Source: Drosophila pseudoobscura (Eukaryota; Arthropoda; Insecta; Diptera; Drosophilidae). Taken from it: a stretch of 64,000 nt of DNA. A program made the translations under genes and the position numbers. Numbering within the stretch: the stretch's first letter is position 1; every line of letters starts with the position of its first letter. Shown piece by piece: positions 12,327 through 26,665 of this stretch. The notes below the pieces were generated by a model, which made no database searches, was not told the DNA's origin, and was given only the letters and a program-made list of their open reading frames with translations. Location of the stretch: NCBI RefSeq assembly GCF_009870125.1, contig NC_046683.1, positions 42,919,869 through 42,983,868 of the forward strand, written 5' to 3'.

Positions 12327-14481
12327 CAAGGCAGGCATAGACAGGATCCCCTGCGGGTTAGCCATTCACTTTCCCTTTTTTTGCGCTAAACTGCTGAAAA
12401 AGGTGGGTTGAGTGTTGGGGCATGCCATGCCCTATGCCTCCTTCCCATGCATCATTTCCGCTTTTATGCTTTTTTATGTCCTTTTAATAGATGTCTCTGC
12501 ATTGGAAGCAATTTATGCGTTTTTTTTTCCCCGCAAAGAAATTCAGAACAACAGGGGGAGATGGGGAGTCCGAGTTCCAGTCCCGCTCCTGGGTCCTTTC
12601 CTGTACCGTTATTTGCATTTTATGTATTCAAATTGTGACATTTACACACATGCAAGAAGCACTCACATCCACATCCACATCCACACCAATACCCATGTAC
12701 GAGTACACGTTCCCAGCAACACTCATAGATATTCATTTGTATGTCACACGACTTCTTCACCCACAGAGTCCCTCCTCTCATCCTGCACGAATGAATCTAA
12801 TTGCGCAAATGTGTGTTAAATTATATTTTTGCATACGCAGACAATCTAGAAAACGGGTTGCGGGGGCTGCCCCAAAGCAGGAGCAGGAGCAGGAGCAGGA
12901 GCCGGCCCAGTGCCAGCTGTGCACCCACCACCTCCTCCCATTCTCCCGCCCAGCCTCTGGCTGTTTTATCCGTTGTTGTTGTTGCTGCTGCTACTTGTAC
13001 TTTGCTTTTGCCTTCTCCTCTAAGTCCAACATCCAGGTGTGTGTGTGTCTATCCATCAAGCTTTTACCCTCCCTGTAGGTGCACTCTGTGCCACCGCTGG
13101 CGAGGGTTGTGCCACCAGTTGCAGAGGCATTTCGATCGCAGTTGATAGTAGGAATCCAAGTAGCTCCAAGGGAGCCCTTTGATATGGTTCAGCGGTGAAG
13201 AGGGATAACAAATTTAACAATTTAGATATATTTCTTGAAGGAATAGTCTCTATGAGAGCCTAGAGCTACTGGCTTTATAGGCAAGATCATCCACCAATTC
13301 AAATGCCTTTATTCGTGAGCAGTCGCTCACAACCTTACCATCCACCCCTCTCCACAACATCATTTGAGCAATGGGGTGTGTGGGTGTGGGCGTGGGTGTG
13401 GCTTTGGGGGTGAGTGTCTGTGCGTCGGGGATGTGGGGAACGAAGGTGGCAGGATATGACATTCTTTGGCGGTATGTATGACTGGTGTGCCATAATTGTC
13501 AGTAGCTTTTGTTGAATAATTGCTGCCATGCCAGATGCCGAAGCAACATCGCTGGAATAGAGGTTAGCAATCCAAGCCCCAGAACCTGAGAGTAGAACAC
13601 AGACCCACATCCATATGCCACATGCCACATGCACCGTCAATGGCACTTTGCCGTTCGTTCGTTTATTTTGTTCTCGATCATCCTCACCTTCGTCATCATC
13701 CTCGGCGGCAACAGGAGCAGGAGCAGGAGCACAAGCAGGAGCAGGAGCAGGAGTAGGAACTCCATGGCCATGACTCTTCTCTGTACTGGGGAAATTTAAT
13801 ACATTTGGATTTAAAAGTCAAGACATGCGGCGTTGTCAGGGATTGCCTACAGTTGCTGGAGGGATGGAGCATGGCAAGGGGAAGGGGAAGGAGAGGTGGA
13901 TGTGGAAGTGGAAGTGTGACCCAGGCACACAACAAATTGCGACCTACACGTTGTTTGCTATTTTACATAAATTACAAAAAAACAAAACCAACAAAAATGC
14001 AAACTCACCAAATCCCCCATCAGATACCCTCTCCTCCACACGTACGCTTTGGCGACGTGCAACATTTTTATCAATTAGTTTAAGCTTCTCCTCCATGGGG
14101 GACTGGAGTTCCCAAAATTTCCCCTATATCAAGGCCACCAACAGTTGACAGAAGTTTTTCTTTCGCTGCTGGGGAGAGGCAGATGGAGAGGGAGAGGCAG
14201 AGACAGAGACAGAGACAGAGGCAGATGACGATGACACCAGAAATCGTTTAAATTGATTTTGATTTTCGGAGAAAAAGAAATCCTTATCTTCTGGCAGACA
14301 CTGAGAACTTCCGACAGTGGCAAATCAGGCAAATTGTATTAATTTCCCACATTGTCGGATCCAATTCGCATGGCACCCAATCCTCACTGAAATGATTTCT
14401 AAAAATCAGACTCCCACAAACAATTCCACAGAAAATCGATTATTTTCAAGCTCCCACCAAGGGAGTGATGAATCGCCGATA

Positions 14482-14495
14482 TACTCGTACGAGTA
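14482..14495. repeat. 14-base perfect palindrome of the ACTCGT family
   Basis: TACTCGTACGAGTA is its own reverse complement. It consists of the same CGAGTA hexamer that forms arrays elsewhere, here in head-to-head orientation. Confidence 0.75.
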
Positions 14496-15598
14496 CGAGG
14501 ATATAATTTAGTATATTTGTGTCCAAAAGCTCAGAGAAAAACCAGATGTTCTTATAAAGCAAATCAAAGTAGTGATTTAATCCAAAATAAAGAATAAATA
14601 TGTGAGCTTTCGAGAAATACTGATCAATCATTTCTACATTTAAAGGATGGGCTAGTAAGTATGTGGGATAATATATTATGCTAATTTGGTCCATATTGAT
14701 GACGAATTAAAAACAACAATTGATGGTTTTCATACGCATCTCAAGAACTACAATATGAAGTTACTAACCTCTCTAAAAAATAGTCTAGCCTCTCTGTGAA
14801 GGGAATCCACAAAAAGCTGCAAAAAGAAAACAGCAAAAAGGCTGATGGCCTGCCAACACAAGGGTGTCCTATATAGGCACATGCACACACACACGCATGG
14901 AGAAATAGCCCTCAGGACAGAGTAGGAGACAAACGAGTACATACATAGATATGTATGTGTGTACATACGTATATAGTTTGAAAAAACACTAAAATGCTCT
15001 TATTCAAATGCAGATTATCCTACGCCGCACCCACAGACACGCACACACACAAGCGAATGGAGGACTCTTGCCCAGGCTTAGGCCAAGGATTTACTTTCAT
15101 TTTTGCAAGAAGTGCGTGCTGTGTCCTCTTGATTCCTTCTCTCTCTCTCCCTCTCTCCCTCTTGCTCTCTCTGTATCTGTTTCTCCCTCTCCGCTCCCCT
15201 TCAGAATGAGAATTAGACAAATGAAGTAGAATTTTGTATGTGGCACAGACACATTGAGACAAAATTTAAAGTACACACACACTCACACTGAGACACACAA
15301 GCCGTAAAAGGACACTAAAGTACCTCCTTCATTGTGTGTTCACTTAATTCGATTTATGTAGTAGCTCGGCCCTTGCCCCAACTTAAACTCTTTCCAAACC
15401 TGTCCAGAAATCAACGTTTGTGGTCGGAAATATCTGCAGTGTGTTGTGGCATAGGTGGGTGTTAGCAGGGGAGGTGCATGGGGATGGGTAAGCCCGTAAG
15501 TGTTGTCAACTGTTGCCTCAATGTCCTTGAGAGTCTTGTGATATTCGAGCTTGCCACCACCCCACCACCCCCCCACCCAGAAACACCATCAGTGTATT

Positions 15599-15619
15599 GG
15601 ACCGGACCGGACCGGACCG
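15599..15619. repeat. GGACC pentanucleotide repeat
   Basis: Four copies of ggacc in a row, in DNA that is otherwise not GC-rich. Confidence 0.85.
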
Positions 15620-16050
15620 AAGCGAGAATGATATTTTGCCAATTATCGATTTGACACATTTGTGAGTTGTGTTTGGCCCACCAATAACGTTTTGACAGAC
15701 ACATACACATTTCGGTTATTGTGATTGGAGCTCTCTCAAATGGGCAGCAGAGCAACAAAAACAAAATTCAATTGGTTTCGATTATCAAATTTTGCTGTCC
15801 ACAAAACGAGATGAGAATGCAAAACCAGAACCGAACTGAACCAAACTGAAACAAAAAGCAAAATTCTATTATTTTTCCAATGGACAATGGCCAATGGCAA
15901 ATGGCCAATGGCCAATGGCAATTGACAATTTGTGAAACGAAAAGCTTTGAAATGTTTGATATGTGCTAAACTGATGTTTAAATAATGAGATGGACGGGGT
16001 GCGATTCTACTTATGTTCTCAAAAATGAAACCAGAAGCCAAACGATATTT

Positions 16051-19000
16051 TTTATGACATATTTTTTAAGCCTATCCGTAGAAATCGTTTCCTACTAACT
16101 GCAGTGATCCACTTTGTATTCTTATTCTTATTCTTGTACACTTCTTTGGTTCTCAAATTTCTTGTTGTGTCAACAACAGCCGGCCTGCAAAGCCGAGCCC
16201 ATGTATTCGAGTGCCGCCCTTCCTCGAAAAGGTCATAGATCCTATTATATCCACTCATGCTTAAGATGGCCTGCTGCACCATGTGATGGCCTCTTAAGAG
16301 ATTGAATAGAACGGAACTGAAGCTGCAGCATAATCGGCTTAGGATCAACTGCCAACAATCGATGCTGTCAACGAGTCTTCGGAGAGGCCAGAGAGGCCCC
16401 AATTTTTACCATTCATCTCATATCATCACCATAAGTTCAACTTATTTCCTCTCAATTTCCGACCAAATACGTAGAAAGATATCTGCGCTTATCCTCACAC
16501 CTTTTCTGTCAAAGATCAAAATCCATATGCCATATAACATAGAACGTAAAAAATGTTACAAAGAAATTCCCCTAACTAGATTTTAAGCATCCTCGTGTGT
16601 TCTTTAGGGAATGACTTAACAGTCTTTCATGTATCGATCTAACAAGTTCGGGTTCTTTAATTTGATGCGTATCCCAAAAAATAAAAAAGAAAACAACAAG
16701 AAATCTATTTATCAATCTGGATGATGTTGGGCCAGCACAAACAAGATCATGATAGATCCCAGCGACAGTCAGCTGACGGAATGACGGCTCCAGGATATGA
16801 CTTTTAAGAAAACCTAAGCGAAGCGAATAGGAAGAGTTTTTTCTGCCTGCCTGCCCTGCTGTTACTCTGAGTATCGACGAGTTGGGAGACGAAACCGCTT
16901 CTGGGCCATATGGCTGTTCTTGTCTGGTTCTCGGCACCGCCTCTCCCTGCTCTAACTCTGCCATATGCTGCACTCTTTTTCCAGTAATTATCCTTTGCTT
17001 GAAGTCTCTACCCCTGTTCTCGTCTCTCGTCTCTCTCTTTCTCTGTCTCTCTTGTTTCGAAATTAGTTATAGTTTTCGGGTTTGTGTAGACCAAAGGGAC
17101 TGCCGCAACACTGAGCTCTCGGCCTTGGGTGTATCTGAATCCCATGGATGCGACCGCAGCTAATGTGTTTATGTACGCTCAATAAGATGCTGACAGCCGT
17201 GTGGGGCCTTCCAAGGTGAAGCGCGCTCATAAGTCTGTCCTTCTGTGGTTACTGTTGAGGAAAAAGGTTTTCCTTGTACTCGCAACCTGCAGCAGCTCCA
17301 CTACCCTTCCTCTTCGACTTTCCGCTTATCTTTGGAATAATCTGCATATGTATCATAGTTCAGGCACTAAATCTAACGCCCCCAAACGCTGGGCACTTAG
17401 CGGCAGCTGCTGTCACATGCGAGCATGTTTCCTCTTCGTCTGAGTAGTTTCCATTGTATTTTGATACTTTTGGTGTCATTTATCATGACCTTCACTAAAA
17501 ATAGTCCCGCTTGTTGGCAATGATATAGAGCAACGAGTCTGAAGAGAGTTGAGGGAGTCGAGAAGAGAAGAGCAGACCCCTAGAGATAATGCGATCGGTG
17601 ATGATGTACATGAAGTACTTCGGGAAACAATGTTTCACAGTAATAAGTTAGCTGACAATTTTATGATCCGCATTGGCTGGCAAACGATAGAAAAATATTT
17701 CAAACTTAAACTAGCTGGTCCGGCAAACCATTTGCCTCAGTATTGTGGAAGTACATTGGAATCATGAATTGAATGTGCGAATGGGCTTCAGGAACGGGTT
17801 TGGATCTGGCTCAATGAACCATCTGAATCAGAGAATGGACATTCTCTGTTCATTCCACCAATCAGAACTTTCGTATGAGCGGAATAGTCAATATTTGACA
17901 CGTACTCGAGTGCGAGATGAAGAAACAAAGTGGATGTAAATGCTCGATACACTTGTTGGCGTCTGTCTCCGTTCCAATTGTAGTTCTTGATTTCGTTCAT
18001 GTTTTTGCTTTACTCGTTCCACGTACAAATTATCCTCAAAAAAATTGCATAAAAATCGGTCAAACCCCCAGTTTAAGACTCAGTTATCCATATTTCTGTT
18101 ACCAATTTAGCATTTCATTAGCTCTTTTAATGTTGAAATCATTCGCACTCGCGTTCGCAATCTCTGTGAAAAATTCTCCCGCGAAATTGAATTATTTTAT
18201 TGAAATTTCAACTTGTGTATATCATTAGCATAGTTTTGTTTCGCTGCACCACCTCTCCTTTTCTATTAGTTGTTATTTCAAACTCAACGAATTAATTTTG
18301 TTGTTCCACTCGCTCGAAAAACAAAAAATATCTGCACAGTTTTCCAATCACCCGCTGACTTACTAACTTAACCGACAGAATTCCAGCCCCTCTCCCTCCT
18401 CATACCCACTCAACTCAATCCGCACCCCTCTGCTGTGGCCCCGCTTGCCATGCTCCTTGCGTACCCCAATTGGCCCAGACTTTTTACGTGCAAGTGAATT
18501 TTAATTTAATTTCCCTACAACTAGACGTTGAGCTAGACGTTACCAGGGAGCCCCGGTGGCCCCTATTCCTGACCCAAGCCCCAGCCCCAGCCCCGGCCCC
18601 AGTCCATCCACCCCCGAACTCGACACCCGGCTACCCTCCCGACCCACATACTTGTATGGGATAGACATAGCTCCACTCTACTGTGGAGGTTTCCTAGATC
18701 CTGGGCGCTTTAATTGTGTATGGCATGACAGCGCACAAAATGGCGTCGAGAGTTGCACGTCACCAGGCGGGTGCTTCCCCTCCCCTTCCCCTTCCTCTTC
18801 CCACTGCAGACACTACCGCCGACCCGAAACACCTACACCTACACCTCCTCACCGCACTCTCTCTTTCTCTACAGTACAGTGTTCTGTATGCGATTTTCGT
18901 ATTTAGTTAAACAAAATTAAAACGTGATTTGTTTTCTTGTTTTCGCCTGGCACTTGCCTCGCCTCCGCTCCTCCCTCCCCCTCTCCGCACCGCTATCCCT

Positions 19001-21300
19001 ATTCATTCCCCACCACTTGCCCTACACATTTGGACATTTTTGGCGTTTTTTAGAGGGAAAAAAAAATGTTTTGGGGAGCTTACTTCATTAGATTTCAGGT
19101 TCTGGGCTTAAAGCGTTTTAAATTCATTTCCTTTTCTTCCCTTCTGCCAGAGGGGGCGGCTCAATAGAAAATTTATTGCATTTACAAGTCGATTTATTAT
19201 GCAGCGTGTCGGAGCAGAGGGGACGTGGGAGAGGAGCGGAGCGGAGCGGAGAGGAGAGGAGAGCCAACTGCTTCTCATCAAAACTGCCTTGTGGCTTTGG
19301 TCTCGTTTTAGTTCTGGTTCTAGTGGAGCTGCTGTTGCTGCCATTTTCCAATCTCCACTTTCATTTCAATGCTGCTGACAATTTCCATTTGGCGACTCAT
19401 CCAGCTATTTCTTGCTCCCTTTCTCTCTCTCTCTCTCGTACGTTTTTCCCCTTGGCCCCCCGAAAGGGTCACAGCTGCTAACCAGCTGACGTTTAGATTT
19501 GATTTGAAATGTTTAAATTACCAACATTATAATATACGTACAAATGAACAGCTTCGGAAGCACTATCCCATTCGCCGTATACGAATATTTCTGACCCTCC
19601 CACATAGGTTCTTTCCTGCATTTATTAAGCAAAAAACCTGTTTAATATTAATAATCTGTTGAGATCTGTGGAATTTCCTTATCTAGAATATTTATTATAT
19701 AATGATCAGCTCTCCCATCGATTTTTGTAGGGACTTATAGATAATTTCTACTCATTCAATCGTAATAATCAAAGACCATCTATTCTATAGGGAAATACAT
19801 ATTTATCCAGTAAAACTTTTGGCCTAGCCAAGATATACATATAACGAACAGCTAAATTCCATATAGTGTATCCGATTTGTCGTATACTTCATTCGAAACT
19901 CCTAGCAAGTCCCCCTGACAGACGCAATTACTTAGCTCTTCCCATCTTTATCTATCCGTACATAGGACTACCATCAACCAACAGTCTGTATGTACACGTA
20001 CATATGTTTGTGTGTATCTGTCTCAATTGTGTGTGGCTGTGCGGGTGTGTGGGTGTGTGGGTGTTAAACGCATCAAATGCTTGCGTGTGATTAGTTTGCA
20101 TACAACTTGACAGAGACAAGTACGCGAAGACAAGACAGGACGCTGATGGCGAATGATGATGATGACGATGACGATGATGTTGCTGTTGCTGTCGCTGTTG
20201 CTGAGTGGGTGGTCGGATTTGGATTTGGTGGTTAAAGATGAATCTCTTTGTTGACTAGTGCCATGGCAGCAGCAGCAGCATCATCATTCCTATTCTGTCA
20301 TTTGGCACGTGGCGCCATTTCTACGCGTTCTCCTACGCTCCCCTCAAATATTGCACTCGAAACTTCATGCGCGTTTCGGGACACTAAAAATTAATTGAGA
20401 ATGGCGATTGTCCTTCAGCCCAGATTTGGGGTCCGATTAGGATTGTGATGGGTGGTCATGGGTGTGTTTGTCATTAGTTAGCGCTTCCGAAAGCACGGAA
20501 AAATGTCTCTAACTGCTAACTAACTATGGCCTTTCCCCATCCCCAGCCCCTTCAACTTCCCTTTCCGGTTCCCATTTATATTGCCAATGACAAACCACAC
20601 GTTGAGTGTCGAAAAATTGCGGCTAATGAGCATTTGTAATTCGCACATTTGTGACTGTAATCAGGAATTGTAGGCTTCACGCTTTCCCCTCCCCTCCCCA
20701 CCGATCCCCATTCCCACTGCCCCCCAAACTAGCAACCATTAACAGCTCCTGGCAACTTGTTAACAAACTGGCACCCGCAACAAGGAGGGGAGCTCTGCTC
20801 CCGCTCCTGCCCCCGGCTATGTGTTGACAATTAAGCCAGTTAATATGATTGCCACTTGATGTGCTGAATGCTAGCTGTTGGCTGCTGGCTGCCGGCTGCC
20901 GGCTGCTGGCTGATGATGACTCCTGATGAGGACGACGATGATGAAGCTCCTACTGCCGCTGGCAAATGAGCGAACGTAATGCGGACCCAAAACGAAAGCT
21001 CAATATCTCCACGCCAAGGGTACTATAGAGTCGGTGGATTGTTTTGTAACAGAACTCGTACCACAAACTATAAAAGGGGACATGGGATTTGAAAATGAGA
21101 GTTAAGTGTCGGTAGAAAAGACTACATCTAGATATAGTTGGAAAATGTTCCAGGAGTAATTAGTACCCAGCCAATAAGTCTCTTCCACAAAGCCATTCAT
21201 ATGACATTTACATATAAGATGTGGCTTTATAAATCTAGCCCAAGATCTTTATTCGATTGCATTTTTCACTAATTAAAAAGTGCATTCAGCTGTCGCATGT
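16051..21300. other. Spacer, no gene seen
   Basis: The longest frames are a 133-codon one on the minus strand (16572-16973) and tract-driven ones. None has domain character or convincing splice partners. Present are a GGAGC/GGAGA pentamer array at 19233-19262, CT tracts near 19420, GT-rich DNA near 20040, GAT/GAC triplets at 20153-20180, CTGGCTGC repeats near 20880-20910, and a TATAAAAGGGG word at 21069 without initiator or reading frame behind it. Confidence 0.5.
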
Positions 21301-21906
21301 TGCACGGTTCGCTCCCACATAATGATAGGCCGATTCCTGTACTTACTTACAACTTCACCTCCACTATTCCTCAACCCCCAACCCTACCCCACCCACACAC
21401 CCCACCACCCCCTTTTCTAATACGAACTTTGCGCGCAATTTGTTGCCGCTGACGCTGACAGCTGTGAGAAGGGAGAATTTGTTCCTGTTTCTGTTGCTGT
21501 TGGGTTGTCTGCATTCAGGATTCAGGGCAGGCCAGGGCAGGCCAGGCCAGGATGTCAACGGCAAAGCAACTGCAACTGCAAATGCTGACATTCCCATTGT
21601 TCTGGAGAGCTGAAAAGATGTGGAGAGAATCAGAGGGAGATAGAGTGAGAGAGATGGAAGGAAAGAGAAATGTGGCTGGAGAGTGAGTGCGTCAGAAAAT
21701 GGTAACGACATTTTGTTATTTACTTATTGCATTCATTTAGCTTTAAGAGTGGTTCCCTTTCGTCCATCTCTCTCTCTCACTCCTTCTCCCTCTCTCTCCC
21801 TCTCTCTCTCTCAATGTCTCCTTCTCGGGTGTCTTTTGCACATTTTTAATCTGACTGCCTTTTGTATTGCACTTAACTTGGCTTGCAGTCTTGGCCTGGC
21901 TCGCTC

Positions 21907-21927
21907 GCTCTCTCTCTCTCTCTCTCC
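21907..21927. repeat. CT dinucleotide repeat
   Basis: Ten uninterrupted CT units following TCGC repeats. On the other strand this gives GAGAG sites of the kind bound by GAGA factor. Confidence 0.8.
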
Positions 21928-22095
21928 CTGAATGCCCCTCAATGCCTCTCAGCCTCTCAGCCCCGAAGAATTTAGCCAGGAACAATGGGCCTCACATAAT
22001 GGGGCAAATTGAATTTGAATTGCTTGGTTGGCTTGGTTAACATTCTAAGCGCATTCACACTCACAGACAGCCAGATGGAGAGGGCGGTTGCGAGT

Positions 22096-22144
22096 CTGTG
22101 TGCGTGTGTGTGCGTGTGTGTGTGAGCGTGCTTGTGTGTGTGTC
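22096..22144. repeat. GT dinucleotide repeat, interrupted
   Basis: About 49 bases of gt units broken by gc and ga. Confidence 0.8.
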
Positions 22145-25100
22145 TGTTTGTGCATTAGAAACATTTCAGATTCTCAATAATGCTTGTTGTCAGGGAATTG
22201 AATGCGAAAACAATGCCCTATCCTAGAGTCCTGCTCTGTCCTGTCCCGTCCCGTCCCATTCCACTCCGCTCTGCTCTGCTCTGCCCTACTATTGTGCGCC
22301 GCTTTGTAAATATTATTCTTCTTTAAAAATTTCCAAATGCCCGAGGATACAACGAAATATGATGGAATGATGGAGAAGAAAGGGACAAATTTTAAAAAAT
22401 ATATATATTTCCAGAAGAAGAACAAGAAGATGAAGAAGGCGGAGTAGCAAAGGTTATGGCCAGCACTCACCATTTGTCCCAAACAAGATGAATGAGAAAA
22501 AAAGAAGGAGGAGAGACCTCGAAAGAATCAATTGAAGTCGAGTTGAAAATCAACAGCGTATTATTTTCCTCTTCAACTCTCACTCTCTCCCGTCTCCCGT
22601 CTCCTCTCTGTTCTCTATTCCCTATTCTCCTGCTCTATTCTCTAGTTTTTTGTTCCTTCTTGTGTTGTGGGAAATGACAAAGGAGCAATTATGTTGAGCA
22701 CCCAAGGAATAGAAGGAGCCAAGCGGCTGAATAAAATTTAATTGTTTGTTGTATGGTAAGAGGGCTGGAGACATCCAGCGAAATACTCTAATGAAAATCA
22801 AGAAAAAATGCTGACTGACAATTGCCAAAGTGTCTTATAGATTGTGCGAGTTCTAATGATGAAACAATAGAAGTTGGACCACTAAAGAAGGTGTGTAGAG
22901 GCCAAGAAATGTTCAATTGGAATTGACTGGGTCGAAAACGTTCAGAGATCGGATTGCAAAACAAACAATAAGGAAGGTAAAGATATTTGCCAAATGATGG
23001 AAATAGAAAGAGTTTAAATTATGTTCTTTGTGCAAATCTTATACTGATCTGATCCCAACATAAGCCTTTAGACACAGATCCAAGTGAAAAGTTCGAAGTC
23101 TATTGAAATCCTCCTAAGCAGAACCCTTTAAGAGAGCTAAGTAGGAATGAATTCATTGCTCGATCTGTTAACTAATCTATAGATAAAGTGGACCTCCTTA
23201 ATAGGTTAATTCCTAACCCTATAAACAGTTTATGAACATCTTTGATGCGAATCGCTTATCTTTCGACTGATCGCCGTTCACTCAATGGATTCCCACTCAA
23301 TGGATTGGTTTAATTAATTCAACTAGGGGCCTAATATTCCAACCAAACCAGATCCAGATCCAGGTCCAGATCCACTCAGGAAATTTATCAATGGGTTAAT
23401 CTCCAGCGAACTCAATTCCCCGGCGAGCATATGTGTGTGTGCGTAGGCACAGACCACAGGCGGCAGGGACTCGATCCACTGTAAGCCCAAACCTTGACAT
23501 AGACGATATCCGTGGCTGGTCCTGTTGTCACGGCGGATTGGGAAAACAGCTACACCAAAATGCTAATCCTTTTTTTTGTGAGAGACTTCCGTTCTGTTCG
23601 GTTCTGTTCTGCCTGCATCTGTGCTGCAGTTGGGTACGGTGCTGCTGTTGTTGTTGTCACTTCTGACTACAGATGGATTTTTTCCGGACAAATCAACTGA
23701 TCCACTTTGCGTACAGTAGCAGCCGCCTTCCTTGTTTTGACAAAATGTTTTTGTTGAGTGCCATTGACTTTGGTCGGTGGCAGGGAGCAGGGAGCAGGAG
23801 CTGCAACTGCAACTGCAGCACTGGAAATTACAGTATTCTACCTGCTGACCACTTCCGCTCTTGGCTAAGCACCCTCCCCGCTTACCCCGTGCCCCTGTCC
23901 CCCTGTCCCTCTGTCACATATTTTAATTTTCGAAACAATTCAGCAAAACAAAATACGTACGAGAAAATCAGGGAGATTGGACCATAGTCAAACGAATACA
24001 CTGAGAATTGTCCTGCAACGTTAAGAGGATTACTTTTTGTTGGCGTTTGTGTGTGTATGTGGACTCCGAATGCGCCCAGGACATGGACAGAGGAAATGGT
24101 AAAACTCGCAATTTTTATGAATATGGAAAAGCCGCTTTAGTCAGCAAAAAAAAAAGAGAGAAAAAAAAATAATGGCAAACTAAACAGCTTCAAAAATAAC
24201 TGTGCACTCCATGCGACGAAAATGTACTTAGGGCCCCCAAGTTAGGGGAGCTGAATATTACAAGAGATGATCACTGAGTGAGTACAGGTGGAGGGTCCAA
24301 CTCATTTGGAGAAGAGACTTTTCAAACGAGTGTCCCCAGACCTGGGAGTGGAAGTTAACTAAGCTCAAGCCCACATCTACTAGTTTCATTTTCGAAGTGG
24401 TCAAAGTGTGTCCCGGTCACATCTGTTGGTTCCGTAGTCATAGATGACCATCTAGCAAATAGATTCGTTCTCGTTATCGATGCCATAGCATAGTCCTAAT
24501 ATGCCAGGCAGCCATCGGAGAGCTGTGGATGGCATATTCACTTTGAGACAGCTTCTGCTAGCCAAAGAGAGTACGTAATCCTGCTCCACATTTACGAGTA
24601 TGATCTCTCCATTGATGGATTCCAATAGAATATATTAGAAGGGAATATAGATGATATCTTTAGATCTATTGACAGCTGCTGCTCCGAACACTAGTATTAG
24701 ATATGCTTTTGCAGACTCCAATACTTGCATTAAAAAGGATTTTAAAAAAAACACAACCTTACTTCGGGATTAATGAGGATTTTTTATTGCAGACGATCCA
24801 GAATGGTATGGGAATGAAATCTGGAAATCGTTTTGTCAATCCTTGAGTCTCTTGATTTATTATTGATTTGGATTTGTGTCCATTCTTTGATATCTTATAT
24901 TCTTTACTCATTTTGAATCTATTGTTTTTTCTGCAGCCCCTTTTTGCCGCCCGAAAATAACTACAGGCGAGTATTAAATATTCATATGCGTACTGGTATT
25001 TACCCTCAAAACTCGGTGGACTCGCAATAGAATGTAATATCATGAGCTGTCTCCCTTTCCCTGTCTCTCCCTTTACAATAATTAGTTTCGCCCTTTGCCG

Positions 25101-25584
25101 ATTTGTCACAGAGCCGCACAGAGTCAATGCTCTCCGGGGTCACGCCAACCCACACCAACCCCCACCATCGTCCACACTCGGCACCCCCCAAAACCAGCAA
25201 CCTGACTGCCCTGCCGACAGTCTTAAAGTCTTAGCCAAAGAAACTTAAAGTTTTGGCGCCCATAAATATGCCATAAAACTATTTGAACGGTTGGCTAGAT
25301 AAAGGGGGCGGACAGCCAGGGAGCAAGTGTAGCAAACAACCAAAACAACCACCGGACGACTTCTGAGGCAGCTTCTTCAACTCCTCTCTGGCCCATAACA
25401 AAGTTAATAATAATAAAGCAAAGCATAGGGCACAGGGGAGCAGGGCACGCCGAGGGGAGCTCCGCTCAGACACACAGAGCGGGGGAGACTCTGGGGCACG
25501 CCCCAGACAAAGTCCCCGCCAAATACGATTACAATTTGTTACACTTACGCAGCACAAACGTCGTCTTTCGCCCTAGAACAATAC

Positions 25585-25618
25585 GATACCATACCATACC
25601 ATACCATACCATACCATA
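25585..25618. repeat. ATACC pentanucleotide repeat
   Basis: Six copies of atacc, the first slightly altered. On the minus strand it reads as YGMVWYGMVWY-like codons in a spurious frame. Confidence 0.85.
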
Positions 25619-26659
25619 GCATGGCATTCCATGCTTCTCGAACAGCAGACTGATCCAGTTCTGGTAAGGAGATGGGTCGCCAAACAGTCGCCAGTTGTTT
25701 CGGCTTGTGGTTGGACAAATCTCTAGACTGGCATCAACAGCTCGAGCGACCTGACCAAACCAAAGAAATGCCCCAACGAACGTCCGCATAAATCAGGACA
25801 GTGTAAGTGTAGGGCCAAAGGGGAAGGAAGGCATTACGTACGAGTATACTACAAAAGACAGCCTCAGACCCAGCCCCAGCCCCATCCCCAGCCCCAGACC
25901 CAGCCCGAGCCCAAGGGGATGTTTCAGACTAATCAAAATCAAAGCAACAGCAACAGCAAAGGCAAAAGGGAATACCAAACGTTTTGGGATGGGAAGGGAA
26001 GGGGTTTTTCGTGGCAGGGGAGGGGCAACCGGGAAGAGGGGGAATCTTCAGAGAGACGATCAGCTGAAATAAATTAATTTATCAAAGTCAGCCAGTGCAC
26101 GACCCATGGGAGATACGACCAGTTGAGACAAGGCCACTGGGAATTAAACGACAATGAACGATCCCAATTCATTGGGTTATTAATACTGCAACACACTCTC
26201 GGAACGATCGTCCGGGGTTCGATTCCGGAAGCGGCTGCAGCAACTGCAACTCGACATTTATTTTCTTCCACTTCTGTCCTTTCTCTCCCAATCAGGTAAG
26301 ACATTTGACTTTAATTAATTACATCTATGTATGTAGTTTCATTTATTTATAACCAACAAATTGTTCACAATTTATCATATTATCTTAGTGATCCATTCAC
26401 ATATTGTATGTAGATATAGCTTCATAGATCTATAATTATTTGATTTCGGAAGGAAATACCATTTTCAGAGCCGTTCGCTGTACTTGAGTCTCTGCCAGCC
26501 AGCCCTTTGTCGTCGCAGCTCTCTGTAGCTGTTGGGCAGGCCATAAAGAAAGTATATGGATAGTCCTGTATACACATATATAATTAGTTAAATTTGTTGA
26601 CAAAACAGTTCAGGCATGCACTTGGCTAATTGCTTTCACCTTTAGAATACCATTTTTAA

Positions 26660-26665
26660 TTTATT
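26660..26665 (-). terminator. Candidate poly(A) signal of the CG7255-like gene
   Basis: On the minus strand AATAAA lies about 400 bases beyond the TGA stop of the transporter. The bases between carry no long frame and fit a 3' UTR. Confidence 0.4.

Larger units (their letters stand above)
9691..16050. other. Spacer with hairpins and simple repeats, no gene seen
   Basis: Mixed AT-rich and tract-rich DNA without a convincing coding region. It contains a perfect 8-bp stem at 9720-9743, a 17-base palindrome at 10051-10067, a CCCGGC/GCCGGG inverted pair near 10226-10265, a heptamer array at 12298-12326, a GGAGCA run near 12880-12900 and again (as AGGAGC) at 13708-13755, a 14-base palindrome at 14482-14495 and a GGACC array at 15599-15619. 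Confidence 0.5.
21301..26659. other. Spacer between the Toll-6 side and the transporter gene
   Basis: Rich in CT/GA tracts (21620-21800, 21907-21927), a GT tract at 22096-22144, short direct repeats at 23279-23306 and the ATACC array at 25585-25618. The frames seen are tract-driven. An exact B-box-like word at 26215-26225 has no tRNA around it. I see no gene. Confidence 0.5.

Noticed and set aside
12491..13078. 195-codon plus-strand frame
   Set aside because: Long only because it crosses CACATC, GGAGCA and GTTGTT tracts; composition is that of simple repeats.
16572..16973. 133-codon minus-strand frame
   Set aside because: Not repeat-driven, but it has no recognisable domain, contains AT-rich runs giving FLVVFFFIF, and lacks partners; too weak to call.
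21069..21079. Perfect TATAAAAGGGG box on the plus strand
   Set aside because: No initiator at +30 and the first ATG downstream closes after three codons; there is no gene to serve.
26213..26230. Exact tRNA B-box word GGTTCGATTCC
   Set aside because: The flanking bases do not form the T-stem beyond two pairs, there is no A box or acceptor stem at the right distance, and no cloverleaf can be drawn.
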